Positions 42,667 to 50,275 of a DNA stretch of 64,000 nucleotides are shown in pieces. The notes under the pieces were generated by a model, which saw only the letters and a list, made by a program, of their open reading frames with translations, made no database searches and was not told where the DNA came from. This DNA is from Streptomyces microflavus (GTDB lineage Bacteria > Actinomycetota > Actinomycetes > Streptomycetales > Streptomycetaceae), in contig NZ_BMUG01000003.1 of the NCBI RefSeq assembly GCF_014650075.1, positions 310,001 through 374,000 of the forward strand, in the 5' to 3' direction. Numbering within the stretch: the first letter of the stretch is position 1; every line of letters begins with the position of its first letter. Position numbers and translations under genes: made by a program.

Positions 42667-42786
42667 GCCCCGCTCTTCAGGACGGCCCGCGCTCGGGTCG
42701 GGCCCGCTCTTCAGTCGGGTCCCCCTTCTCGGTGCCGGACGCGGGCCGTACGCCCCCCATTCACCGGTCCGTCACAGCCCCTTCCT

Positions 42787-42828
42787 TTCTGTTCGGTTCT
42801 CTTGGAACATTCTGTTCGCTTCTGTTCC
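42787..42828. promoter_or_regulatory. repeated TTCTGTTC motifs before phospholipase C
   Basis: TTCTGTTC occurs three times (42787, 42810, 42820), and GTTCTCTTGGAAC within the block is a gapped inverted repeat. The spacing (23 and 10 bp) does not fit the strict 11-bp period of streptomycete PHO boxes, so PhoP control is only a suggestion. Confidence 0.3.
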
Positions 42829-42851
42829 CCCACTCCAAGAGGCCCCCACGC

Positions 42852-44912
42852 ATGACTGAGATGAATAGGCGCCGGTTCCTCCAGATCGCCGGTGCGACCG
42901 CGGGATTCTCCGCCTTGTCGGGCAGTATCGACCGGGCTGCCGCCATCCCCGCCCACCGGGCCGACGGGACGATCCAGGATGTCGAGCACATCGTCGTCCT
43001 GATGCAGGAGAACCGTTCCTTCGACCACTACTTCGGGGCGATGAAGGGGGTCCGAGGGTTCGGCGACCCGAGGCCTGTGACCCTGCCGAGCGGAAAGTCC
43101 GTCTGGCACCAGGCGGACGCGGCGGGCAAGGTGACGCTGCCGTTCCACCCGACCGCCGACGACCTGGGCATGCAGTTCCTCCAGGGCCTCAACCACGACT
43201 GGCCGGGCGGCCACCGGGCGTACAACGAGGGCCGATACGACCGGTGGATACCGGCCAAGACCCCGACGACCATGGCCTACCTCACCCGTGAGGACATCCC
43301 CTTCCACTACGCGCTCGCCGACCGCTTCACCGTCTGCGACGCGTACCACTGCTCCTTCATCGGAGCCACCGACCCCAACCGCTACTACCTCTGGTCGGGC
43401 CACACCGGCAACGACGGTACGGGCGGCGGCCCGGTGCTCGGCAACGAGGAACGCGGATACGGCTGGAGGACGTACCCCGAACGGCTGGAGGAGGCCGGGG
43501 TCTCCTGGAAGATCTACCAGGACATCGGCGACGGCCTGAACGCGGCGGGCCACTGGGGCTGGATCAACGACGCCTACCGGGGCAACTACGGCGACAACTC
43601 CCTCCTCTACTTCAACAACTACCGCAACGCCCAGCCCGGCGACCCGCTGTACGACAAGGCGCGCACCGGCACCGACGTGTCGGCCGGCGGCGGGTACTTC
43701 GACGCGATCACCGCCGACGTACAGGCCGGAACGCTCCCGCAGATATCCTGGGTCGCCGCCCCCGAGGCCTTCACCGAGCACTCCAACTTCCCCTCCAACT
43801 ACGGTGCCTGGTACATAGCGGGCCTGCTCGACGCCCTCACCTCCGACCCCGAGGTGTGGAGCCGGACCGCCCTGTTCATCACGTACGACGAGAACGACGG
43901 CTTCTTCGACCACGTCGTCCCGCCCTACCCGCCGGCCTCGGCGAACCAGGGCCTGTCCACGGCGGACACCACCACGGAGATCTACCCGGGCGGACCCTCG
44001 TACGGAGCCGGCCCCTACGGCCTCGGGCCCCGCGTCCCCATGCTGGTCGTCTCGCCCTGGAGCACCGGCGGATACGTCTGCTCCGAGGTCTTCGACCACA
44101 CCTCCGTGCTGCGGTTCATGGAACAGCGCTTCGGCGTCCACGAGCCGAACATCTCGCCCTGGCGGCGGGCGATCTGCGGCGACCTCACCTCCGCTTTCGA
44201 CTTCGGCCGGTCCGCCCCGGCCCCCGGCGACCTGCCGGACACCTCGGCGTACGAGCCCCCGGACCGCGAGCGCCACCCCGCCTACCGGCCCACCCCGCCG
44301 GCGGTGGGTGCCATGCCCTCGCAGGAACCGGGCAGCCGGCCCACCCGCCCGCTCCCGTACGAGCCGTACGTCGACGGGGCCCTCAACCCGGCCACCGGGA
44401 AGATCGCGCTGACGTTCAGCCCGGGGACGGCCGCCGGGGCACAGTTCTACGTCACCTCCGGCAACCGCACCGACGCCCCGTGGACGTACACAACAGACGC
44501 GGGCAGGACGCTGACCGACAGCTGGAACTCCGCCTACTCCGGCGGCAGCCACGACCTCACCGTGCACGGCCCGAACGGCTTCCTGCGTACGTTCCGGAGC
44601 CCGGGCGCCACCGCGGGTCCCGAGGCCACCGCACGCCACAACGCCACCAACGGCAACCTGGACCTCACACTCACCAACTCCGGCCCCACGGACGGCGTAC
44701 TGACGATCGCCGACGCCTACGGGGGAGCGGAACAGAAAGTCACCGTACGGGCGGGAGCCACCGTTTCACGCACGGTGGACCTGCGGGCGGGGCGGCGCTG
44801 GTACGACGTGTCCGTCACCGTCGACGGGGAGCCGGGCTTCCTGCGCAGGTTCGCGGGCCATGTGGAGACGGGGGCCGCCGGGATCAGCGATCCGGCGACC
44901 GTCACGGGCTGA
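42852..44912 (+). CDS. Tat-exported phosphocholine-specific phospholipase C
   Basis: A 686-residue secreted enzyme of the PLC/acid-phosphatase family. The twin-arginine signal is MNRRRFLQIAGATAGFSAL, ending near DRAAA. Catalytic motifs: HIVVLMQENRSFDHYFG near the start, FITYDENDGFFDHVVPP in the middle, and a metal-binding region around VVSPWSTGGYVCSEVFDHTS. The C-terminal 200 residues form two beta-sandwich repeats of the PLC C-terminal type (YTTDAGRTLTDSW). Hydrolyses phospholipids such as phosphatidylcholine, releasing phosphate sources. ATG 42852 is chosen; ATG 42861 is nearly equal. Confidence 0.92.
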   Translation: MTEMNRRRFLQIAGATAGFSALSGSIDRAAAIPAHRADGTIQDVEHIVVLMQENRSFDHYFGAMKGVRGFGDPRPVTLPSGKSVWHQADAAGKVTLPFHPTADDLGMQFLQGLNHDWPGGHRAYNEGRYDRWIPAKTPTTMAYLTREDIPFHYALADRFTVCDAYHCSFIGATDPNRYYLWSGHTGNDGTGGGPVLGNEERGYGWRTYPERLEEAGVSWKIYQDIGDGLNAAGHWGWINDAYRGNYGDNSLLYFNNYRNAQPGDPLYDKARTGTDVSAGGGYFDAITADVQAGTLPQISWVAAPEAFTEHSNFPSNYGAWYIAGLLDALTSDPEVWSRTALFITYDENDGFFDHVVPPYPPASANQGLSTADTTTEIYPGGPSYGAGPYGLGPRVPMLVVSPWSTGGYVCSEVFDHTSVLRFMEQRFGVHEPNISPWRRAICGDLTSAFDFGRSAPAPGDLPDTSAYEPPDRERHPAYRPTPPAVGAMPSQEPGSRPTRPLPYEPYVDGALNPATGKIALTFSPGTAAGAQFYVTSGNRTDAPWTYTTDAGRTLTDSWNSAYSGGSHDLTVHGPNGFLRTFRSPGATAGPEATARHNATNGNLDLTLTNSGPTDGVLTIADAYGGAEQKVTVRAGATVSRTVDLRAGRRWYDVSVTVDGEPGFLRRFAGHVETGAAGISDPATVTG

Positions 44913-44971
44913 GGCCCGGCGGGAGACAGGCTGAGGCCCGGCGGGAGACCGGCTGAGGCGCGGTCGGCCAC
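44907..44971. repeat. 22-bp tandem repeat over the PLC stop codon
   Basis: GGCTGAGGCCCGGCGGGAGAC occurs at 44907-44927 and 44929-44949, with a decayed third unit from 44951. The first unit contains the PLC stop codon TGA, so the repeat seems to be a duplicated gene end. Confidence 0.65.
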
Positions 44972-44985
44972 CGGCTGAACGCGGC

Positions 44986-45023
44986 GGGAGCAGGGCGGGA
45001 CCCATCGGTCCCGCCCTGCTCCC
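44986..45023. terminator. strong bidirectional terminator
   Basis: A perfect 17-bp stem, GGGAGCAGGGCGGGACC and GGTCCCGCCCTGCTCCC, with a CATC loop, between the convergent PLC and DUF2510 genes. Confidence 0.8.
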
Positions 45024-45040
45024 CTCGTCCAGGATGGGGC

Positions 45041-45970
45041 TCAGGCGGCTCCGCCGTTGCCCGCGCCCGCCCCCGACGCGGCCTTGATGCCCTTGACGAT
45101 CTCGTCCAGGACGGACAGCTTCGGCGCGTCCTTGTTGATGTCGAAGCCGGACCGGACCACCACGAGCATGTCCTTGGAGGAGGGGGAGGGGAACACCAGC
45201 GATTCGACGTAACCGTCGTCGCCCTTCTCCGTCACCACCTTCCAGCGCACCGCGTAGCCCTTCTGGCCCGCCACGGTGACCGCACCGGACTTCAGCTCCT
45301 CGTGCGAGGTGATCTTCCCGTACGAGTCCCCGCCGTAGGACTCCTCGGCGTTGACGGCGATGTCCTTCTTGGCCGCCTCCTCCGGCGACCCGCCCGTGAG
45401 CTTCAGGGCGACAGCGGGGGCCGAGAACACCCCTCCGCGCACACACGTCTTGTCGGCGCCGCCGGGGCAGGCGTGCTCACCCGTCGTCAGACCGGCGCCG
45501 ACCGGTGCCGACTTGCCCGTCCACCCCTTGGGCACCGGCAGGCTGATTCCGGCGGCCAGGTCCGTGGCGTAGCCAGGCTCCGTCGGCGGGAGCTGCTCGC
45601 CGGGACCCTGGCCGCCGTCCTCCTCGCCGCCGCCGTTCCCGCCGCTCCCGTTCTCGCCGTCCTTGTTCCCGCCGTCCGGTGCGCCCGAACCGTCGGGGGC
45701 GGAGGGGGTGGTGGACGGGGAGGCGACCGCGATGCCCGGCCGGCCGCCGTCGTCCTCGCCCAGCAGATACACCCCGCCCCCGATCGCGGCGAGCACCACG
45801 GCGCCGACGGTCACGCCGACGCCGATACGGATCCCACGGCGGCGGGCCGCGGCGGGCGACGCGCGGACGTGGCCGGACCACTGCGCTCCGTCCCACCAGC
45901 GTTCCTGAGCGGGGCCTTTACCTGAATGCCCGGGGTCTGGGTGCCAGCCGGGCGGGGTCATCTGGGTCAC
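45041..45970 (-). CDS. DUF2510 membrane protein
   Basis: A 309-residue protein. The N-terminal DUF2510 domain (PPGWHPDPGH, then RWWDGAQWSGHVR) is followed by one transmembrane helix (GIRIGVGVTVGAVVLAAIGG), a long glycine/glutamate/aspartate linker, and a C-terminal extracytoplasmic domain with ACPGGADKTCVRGG (a cysteine pair) and YVESLVFPSPSSKDMLVVV. Function is unknown; related proteins are common surface proteins of actinobacteria. It stands alone between two terminator-rich gaps. Confidence 0.8.
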   Translation of the reverse strand: MTQMTPPGWHPDPGHSGKGPAQERWWDGAQWSGHVRASPAAARRRGIRIGVGVTVGAVVLAAIGGGVYLLGEDDGGRPGIAVASPSTTPSAPDGSGAPDGGNKDGENGSGGNGGGEEDGGQGPGEQLPPTEPGYATDLAAGISLPVPKGWTGKSAPVGAGLTTGEHACPGGADKTCVRGGVFSAPAVALKLTGGSPEEAAKKDIAVNAEESYGGDSYGKITSHEELKSGAVTVAGQKGYAVRWKVVTEKGDDGYVESLVFPSPSSKDMLVVVRSGFDINKDAPKLSVLDEIVKGIKAASGAGAGNGGAA

Positions 45971-46080
45971 GGGTGCACTTTATGCGGGTCGAGTGAGAAT
46001 CGTATGAACCGACCGCCGCGCGACGGCCTGTGCGGGGGCGAGGGGCTGTGCGGGAGTGGCGTCCTGTGCGGCGGTGGCGG

Positions 46081-46776
46081 TCACGGTTCGATCAGGCCCG
46101 CGCGGATCGCGTACCGGGTGAGCTCCAGACGGTCGCGCAGCCCGAGCTTCTGGAGCAGGTTGGCGCGGTGCCGCTCCACGGTCTTGACGCTGATGACCAG
46201 CAGCTCCGCGATCTCCTTGGAGGAGTGCCCCTCGGCGACCAGCTTGAGGATCTCCTCCTCGCGCTCGGTGATCGCCCGCGCCGGCAGTTCCTCGCCGTCC
46301 TTGGCCCGGTCGAGGAAGTTGCGGATGAGCGCCGTGACCGCGCCCGGGTAGAGGAACGGCTCGTCGCGCATCGCTGCCCGGCAGGCCTCCACCAGGTCCC
46401 GGTCGGCGACCGACTTCAGGACGTACCCGGCCGCCCCCGCCTTCAACGCCTCGAAGAAATACTGTTCGTTGTCGTACATGGTGAGCATCAGGATGCGCAG
46501 GCCGGGCATGACCCGGGACAGCTCGCGCGCCGCCTGCAGACCCGTCAGCCGGGGCATGGCGATGTCCAGGATGGCTAGATCCGGCCGTTCGGCGCGAGCC
46601 ATGTCGATGGCCTCGGCGCCGTCGCCCGCCTCGGCCACGACCGTGAGGTCCGGTTCGCCGTCAAGGATCAGCCGGACCCCCCGGCGCACCAGGGCGTGGT
46701 CGTCCGCGAGCAGGATGCGGGTCGGCGCAGCGGTGCTGCCCCGGGAAGGGGGCGGGTAGGAGAGGGGCATGGTCAC
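46081..46776 (-). CDS. NarL/LuxR-type response regulator
   Basis: A 231-residue response regulator. The receiver has ILLADDHALVRRG and phospho-acceptor Asp71 in DLAILDIAMPRLTG; the lysine switch is in GYVLKSV. The LuxR-type HTH is near residues 167-225 (LTLVAEGHSSKEIAELLVIS, VKTVERHRANLLQKLG). GTG 46776 overlaps the histidine-kinase stop (GTGA), so the two are coupled; ATG 46770 is the alternative. Target genes are not apparent. Confidence 0.92.
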   Translation of the reverse strand: MTMPLSYPPPSRGSTAAPTRILLADDHALVRRGVRLILDGEPDLTVVAEAGDGAEAIDMARAERPDLAILDIAMPRLTGLQAARELSRVMPGLRILMLTMYDNEQYFFEALKAGAAGYVLKSVADRDLVEACRAAMRDEPFLYPGAVTALIRNFLDRAKDGEELPARAITEREEEILKLVAEGHSSKEIAELLVISVKTVERHRANLLQKLGLRDRLELTRYAIRAGLIEP

Positions 46777-47726
46777 CGGCTTCCGTTCCGGACGGGCACA
46801 TCGAGACGTACTTCGGTACCGCCCTGCGGGCCGGGGCCGAGGAACAGCTCGGCGCCGATCAGCAGAGCGCGCTCGCGCATGCCGCGCAGGCCCGCGCCCT
46901 CGGGGGTGTCCCCGAGGCCCCGGCCGTCGTCGCGGATGCGCAGCTCCACCCCGCAGGGGCTGCGGCGCAGGGAGAGTTCGAGCCGCGACGCACCGGCGTG
47001 ACGGACCGTGTTGGTGAGCGCCTCCTGGGCGATCCGGTAGACGACCAGCTCGGCCTCGGCGTCCAGTTCGGGCAGGTCCTTGCCCATCTGCCGGCGGATC
47101 GTCAGCCCGTCGGGCGTCGGTGTCTCGGTGATGAGAGCCGTGAGCGCGCTGACCAGACCCAGCTCCTCCAGCACCCCGGGGCGCAGCCGGCGGGCGATCC
47201 GGCGGATCTCGTCCAGCGAGCCGCGGGTGATCTCCTGGACCTGGCGCAGCTCGCCGCGGAGCGGCTCGGGCGCGTGGTCGGCGACCCGCTTCAGTTCGAG
47301 GAGGACCGCCGTGAGCGTCTGCCCGACCTCGTCGTGCAGCTCCTGGGCGACCCGGCGGCGCTCGGCCTCCTGGGCGGAGAGCGCGCGGGCGCTGCTGGTG
47401 GCGCGCTCGGCCTCCAGCCGGTCCAGCATCGTGTTGAACGTCTCGATCAGCGCGGCGATCTCGCCGTGCCCGGCCACCTCGGGGCGCGGGCTCGGGCGCA
47501 GCAGGTCGGTCGTGGTCATCGCGCGGGTGACCCGCTGGAGGGGGAAGAGGCCGAGCCGGAGCAGGGCCGCGTTGGCCGCGAGCATGAAGGCGATCCCGCC
47601 GGTCAGGATCATCGCCTCCGTCAGCAGGACCGGTGTGGAGATGGTGATCGGGCCGAGCAGCAGCAGGGCGCCCGCGGCGACGAGCACCGCGGCGTTGAGC
47701 AGAAAGATCCGCCAGAACAGGGACAA
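46773..47726 (-). CDS. sensor histidine kinase (HisKA_3 type)
   Basis: A sensor kinase of about 317 residues. Two membrane segments (WRIFLLNAAVLVAAGALLLL and VLLTEAMILTGGIAFMLAA) precede a HAMP-like linker, the H-box RVAQELHDEVGQTLTAVLLE and a HATPase domain with NTVRHAGASRL and GDTPEGAGLRGMRERALL. TTG 47726 is taken as start because GGAGG lies ten bases upstream and the product then begins directly at the first helix; an alternative GTG at 47882 would add 52 Pro-rich residues from G-rich spacer-like DNA. It is paired with the response regulator. No sensory domain outside the membrane. Confidence 0.82.
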   Translation of the reverse strand: MSLFWRIFLLNAAVLVAAGALLLLGPITISTPVLLTEAMILTGGIAFMLAANAALLRLGLFPLQRVTRAMTTTDLLRPSPRPEVAGHGEIAALIETFNTMLDRLEAERATSSARALSAQEAERRRVAQELHDEVGQTLTAVLLELKRVADHAPEPLRGELRQVQEITRGSLDEIRRIARRLRPGVLEELGLVSALTALITETPTPDGLTIRRQMGKDLPELDAEAELVVYRIAQEALTNTVRHAGASRLELSLRRSPCGVELRIRDDGRGLGDTPEGAGLRGMRERALLIGAELFLGPGPQGGTEVRLDVPVRNGSR

Positions 47727-48135
47727 GGGAGCACGGCCTCCATCGGGCGTCGGAACGATTGCGGGCGGTGAAAGGGCTGTGGGGTCGGGTCGGGGCGGGG
47801 CGGGATGGGATGGGGACGGGGACGGGGTAGGGAAGGCTGGGTGTCGACAGCCTCCACTATCGTCGCTGTGCGCGGGAAACACGCCGTCGCCCGGATACCG
47901 CCGCTCCTGCGGCTCCCGTCGCCCCCTCCACGCTTGCCGTCTCCACAGCCGGCAGGGCGCGCGGCCTGTCCCGCATCTACATGGTGCACACCCCCGGATA
48001 TGGGTGCTGCCCCCGATGGTTCTTCCGGATGCCCCCGTCGACCATGAACTCAGGGCCCGGGGGGCCCTGCCCGTGCCGCATCACGGGGCCGGCGCCGGAG
48101 AGGCCGAGAGGTCTCCGTACCGGGAGGGAGACACC
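47727..48135. other. spacer between sensor kinase and DUF3040 gene
   Basis: 409 bp. The stretch next to the kinase is G-rich low-complexity DNA (47760-47840). A palindrome CAGGGCCC-GGG-GGGCCCTG lies at 48051-48069. No gene is supported, apart from the possible longer kinase start. Confidence 0.5.
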
Positions 48136-48477
48136 ATGCCCACGTACGACGAACGGCTGCGCGCCCTTGAGGAGCAGTTGCATCGCGACGACCCCGGTTT
48201 CGCGGCGGCGATGTCCGACGGCACCCCGCGCAGCCCGCGCGAGTACCGGCGCCGCAACGCCTGGCTCTGCATGGCTTTCGGGCTCACAGCCCTGGGCATG
48301 GGCATCGCCATCGGCCACGGCCTCCTGATCGCCACGGGCCTCGTGGTGGCGGGAGCGGCCGCCCACCTCTTCGACCCGCAGCGCGGCCGGCTGCACGGCC
48401 GAGACATCCCCGGAGCCCCCGGAGCCCCCGGAACCCCTGGAACCCCTGGAACCTCAGGTTCCCCCAGCACCCCCTGA
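48136..48477 (+). CDS. DUF3040 small membrane protein
   Basis: A 113-residue protein with the DUF3040 signature at the start (YDERLRALEEQLHRDDPGFA) followed by two close hydrophobic segments (AWLCMAFGLTALGMGIAIG and LLIATGLVVAGAAAHLF). The C-terminus is a G-A-P/G-T-P repeat. ATG 48136 with a GGGAGGGAG site. Function unknown; DUF3040 proteins are widespread in actinobacteria. Confidence 0.85.
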   Translation: MPTYDERLRALEEQLHRDDPGFAAAMSDGTPRSPREYRRRNAWLCMAFGLTALGMGIAIGHGLLIATGLVVAGAAAHLFDPQRGRLHGRDIPGAPGAPGTPGTPGTSGSPSTP

Positions 48478-48526
48478 CGCGCGGCGCCCGCACCGCCGCA
48501 TCCCCGGCCCCTCCGCACGGGCCGAC

Positions 48527-48562
48527 CGAAGGCCCCGACCGCCGAACCGGTCGGGGCCTTCG
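48527..48562 (+). terminator. terminator between DUF3040 and FadR genes
   Basis: CGAAGGCCCCGACC and GGTCGGGGCCTTCG form a perfect 14-bp stem with an 8-nt loop. Confidence 0.75.
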
Positions 48563-48610
48563 CGTGCACGGAGAATGCGACCTCAGTTCGGTCCTACCTC
48601 TGGGACTTGT

Positions 48611-48642
48611 ACGGTCCGACCACACCGTATGTGTGACATACG
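48611..48642. promoter_or_regulatory. FadR-type operator and second palindrome before regulator gene
   Basis: ACGGTCCGACCAC (48611-48623) is a two-mismatch relative of the lutA operator core TATGGTC-C-GACCATA. Next to it is a separate perfect palindrome CGTATGT-GTG-ACATACG (48626-48642). Both precede the regulator ATG by 40-70 bp and suggest autoregulation. Confidence 0.55.
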
Positions 48643-48680
48643 CTGAACGTCCCGGAACCGGCCGAGGCAGGGAGTTGCGG

Positions 48681-49412
48681 ATGTCCGTCGAATGGCAGCC
48701 CGTGCGGCAGTCCCGTACCCACGAACTCGTGCTCCGCTCCATCGAGGAGCGGGTCTTCGCGGGCGAGCTGAAGGCGGGCGACCGGCTCCCGCCCGAGCGG
48801 GAACTGGCCCCCGTGCTCGGCGTCAGCCGGTCCGCCCTGCGCGAGGCGCTGCGGGTGCTGGAGACGATCGGTGTCCTGGTGGCCCAGCCCGGCCGGGGCC
48901 CGGACGCCGGGGCCCGGATCGTGCGCAACCCCGACGACGCCCTGGGCCGGCTGCTGCGGCTCCACTTCGCCCTCGGCAGCTACAGCCTCCAGGACGTCCT
49001 GGAGGCCCGGATCATCCTGGAGAGGTCCAGCTTCGCGGCCGCCGCCTGTCACGCACCGTCCGAGGACCTCGACGAGGCGGAGGAGCTGGTACGGGGCATG
49101 GCGGCGCCCGGCATCGGGGTGAGCGCGTTCAACGACCTGGACACCCGCTTCCATGTGCTGATCGCCCGCAGCTCCGGCAACGCCCTGACCTCCACCCTCA
49201 CCTCCGCCGTACGGGAGTCGGTGCGCCCGCTGATTCTTCGGGCTCTGGAAGAGGCCGAGGACTGGCCCGCCACCGCCCGCGCCCTCAACGCAGAGCACGA
49301 CACCCTCCTGATGCTGGTGTGCGAGGGGCGGGGCGCCGAGGCGGCCGACCTGGTGGAGCAGCACATCCACGGACTGCACGGAACGCTCGTGGACGGGCCG
49401 GCCGGACCGTAG
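48681..49412 (+). CDS. FadR/GntR family regulator of lactate operon
   Basis: A 243-residue FadR-type GntR regulator. The winged HTH is at residues 8-75 (HELVLRSIEERVFAGELKAG, DRLPPERELAPVLGVSRSAL, REALRVLETIGVL). The FCD effector domain holds the metal-site residues in EARIILERSSFAAAAC and NDLDTRFHVLIARSSGN. ATG 48681 has GGGAG upstream; the open frame upstream lacks homology. It sits directly before lutABC, and FadR-type operators lie before both, so it is the LldR/LutR-type repressor, probably released by L-lactate. Confidence 0.9.
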   Translation: MSVEWQPVRQSRTHELVLRSIEERVFAGELKAGDRLPPERELAPVLGVSRSALREALRVLETIGVLVAQPGRGPDAGARIVRNPDDALGRLLRLHFALGSYSLQDVLEARIILERSSFAAAACHAPSEDLDEAEELVRGMAAPGIGVSAFNDLDTRFHVLIARSSGNALTSTLTSAVRESVRPLILRALEEAEDWPATARALNAEHDTLLMLVCEGRGAEAADLVEQHIHGLHGTLVDGPAGP

Positions 49413-49449
49413 CGGTTGGTGTGGCGTCATTCCTTCGGTGGACCGAGCC

Positions 49450-49467
49450 TAGTATGGTCCGACCATA
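49450..49467 (+). promoter_or_regulatory. lutA promoter with FadR operator
   Basis: TAGTAT (49450-49455, -10-like) overlaps a perfect palindrome TATGGTC-C-GACCATA (49453-49467). Its core TGGTCCGACCA fits the FadR-subfamily consensus TNGTNNNACNA exactly. A bound repressor would cover the promoter. LutA starts 41 bp downstream with GGGGAG. Confidence 0.75.
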
Positions 49468-49507
49468 GAAACGTCGTAGTGAACCGGAACCCGACCGGGG
49501 AGACCTC

Positions 49508-50275
49508 ATGCGCATCGGACTCTTCGCCACCTGTCTGGGAGACACGCTCTTCCCCGACGCTGTGCGTTCCACCGCCGTCCTGCTCACGCGCCTGGGACAC
49601 GAGGTGGTGTTCCCGCCGGGGCAGACGTGCTGCGGACAGATGCACATCAACACCGGCTACCAGCGCGAACCCGTCCCCCTGGTCCGCAACTTCGCCGAAC
49701 AGTTCGGGGACGGGTCCATCGAAGCGATCGTCATGCCGTCGGGCTCGTGCGCCGGTTCGGTCCGCCATCAGCACGCGATCGTCGCCGACCGCTACGGGGA
49801 CGCCGCCCTGCGCGCCGGGGTGGCCACGGTGGCGGCGAAGACGTACGAGCTCTCCGAGCTCCTCGTCGACGTCCTCGGCGTGACCGGGGTGGGCGCGTAC
49901 TTCCCGCACCGGGTGACGTACCACCCGACCTGCCACTCGCTGCGGATGCTCCGCGTCGGTGACAAACCGCTACGGCTGCTCCGCGCCGTCGACTCCATCG
50001 ACCTGGTCGAGCTGCCGGGCGCCGACTCCTGCTGCGGGTTCGGCGGGACCTTCGCCCTGAAGAACGCCGAGACCTCCACGGCGATGCTGCACGACAAGCT
50101 GGACGGCATCGCCGCCACCGGCGCCGAGGTGTGCACCGCCGGCGACTCCTCCTGCCTGATGCACATCGGCGGCGGGCTCTCCCGCATCCGCTCCGGGACC
50201 CGCACCCTGCACCTCGCCCGCATCCTCGCCGCCACCCGCACCACGCCCGACGCCCTGACGGAGGCCGCCGCATGA
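49508..50275 (+). CDS. lutA: L-lactate utilisation protein LutA
   Basis: A 255-residue (Fe-S)-binding subunit of the lactate oxidase complex. It carries two CCG-type cluster motifs, GQTCCGQMHINTGY and DSCCGFGGTFALKN, the hallmark of the CCG domain family seen in LutA, GlcF and HdrB. Together with LutB and LutC it oxidises L-lactate to pyruvate and passes electrons to the respiratory chain. First gene of lutABC; it overlaps lutB by 4 bp. Confidence 0.94.
   Translation: MRIGLFATCLGDTLFPDAVRSTAVLLTRLGHEVVFPPGQTCCGQMHINTGYQREPVPLVRNFAEQFGDGSIEAIVMPSGSCAGSVRHQHAIVADRYGDAALRAGVATVAAKTYELSELLVDVLGVTGVGAYFPHRVTYHPTCHSLRMLRVGDKPLRLLRAVDSIDLVELPGADSCCGFGGTFALKNAETSTAMLHDKLDGIAATGAEVCTAGDSSCLMHIGGGLSRIRSGTRTLHLARILAATRTTPDALTEAAA

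Noticed and set aside
47727..47882. Longer N-terminus of the sensor kinase from GTG 47882
   Set aside because: Would add 52 Pro-rich residues encoded by G-rich low-complexity DNA; TTG 47726 with GGAGG fits the family start better, though not proven.
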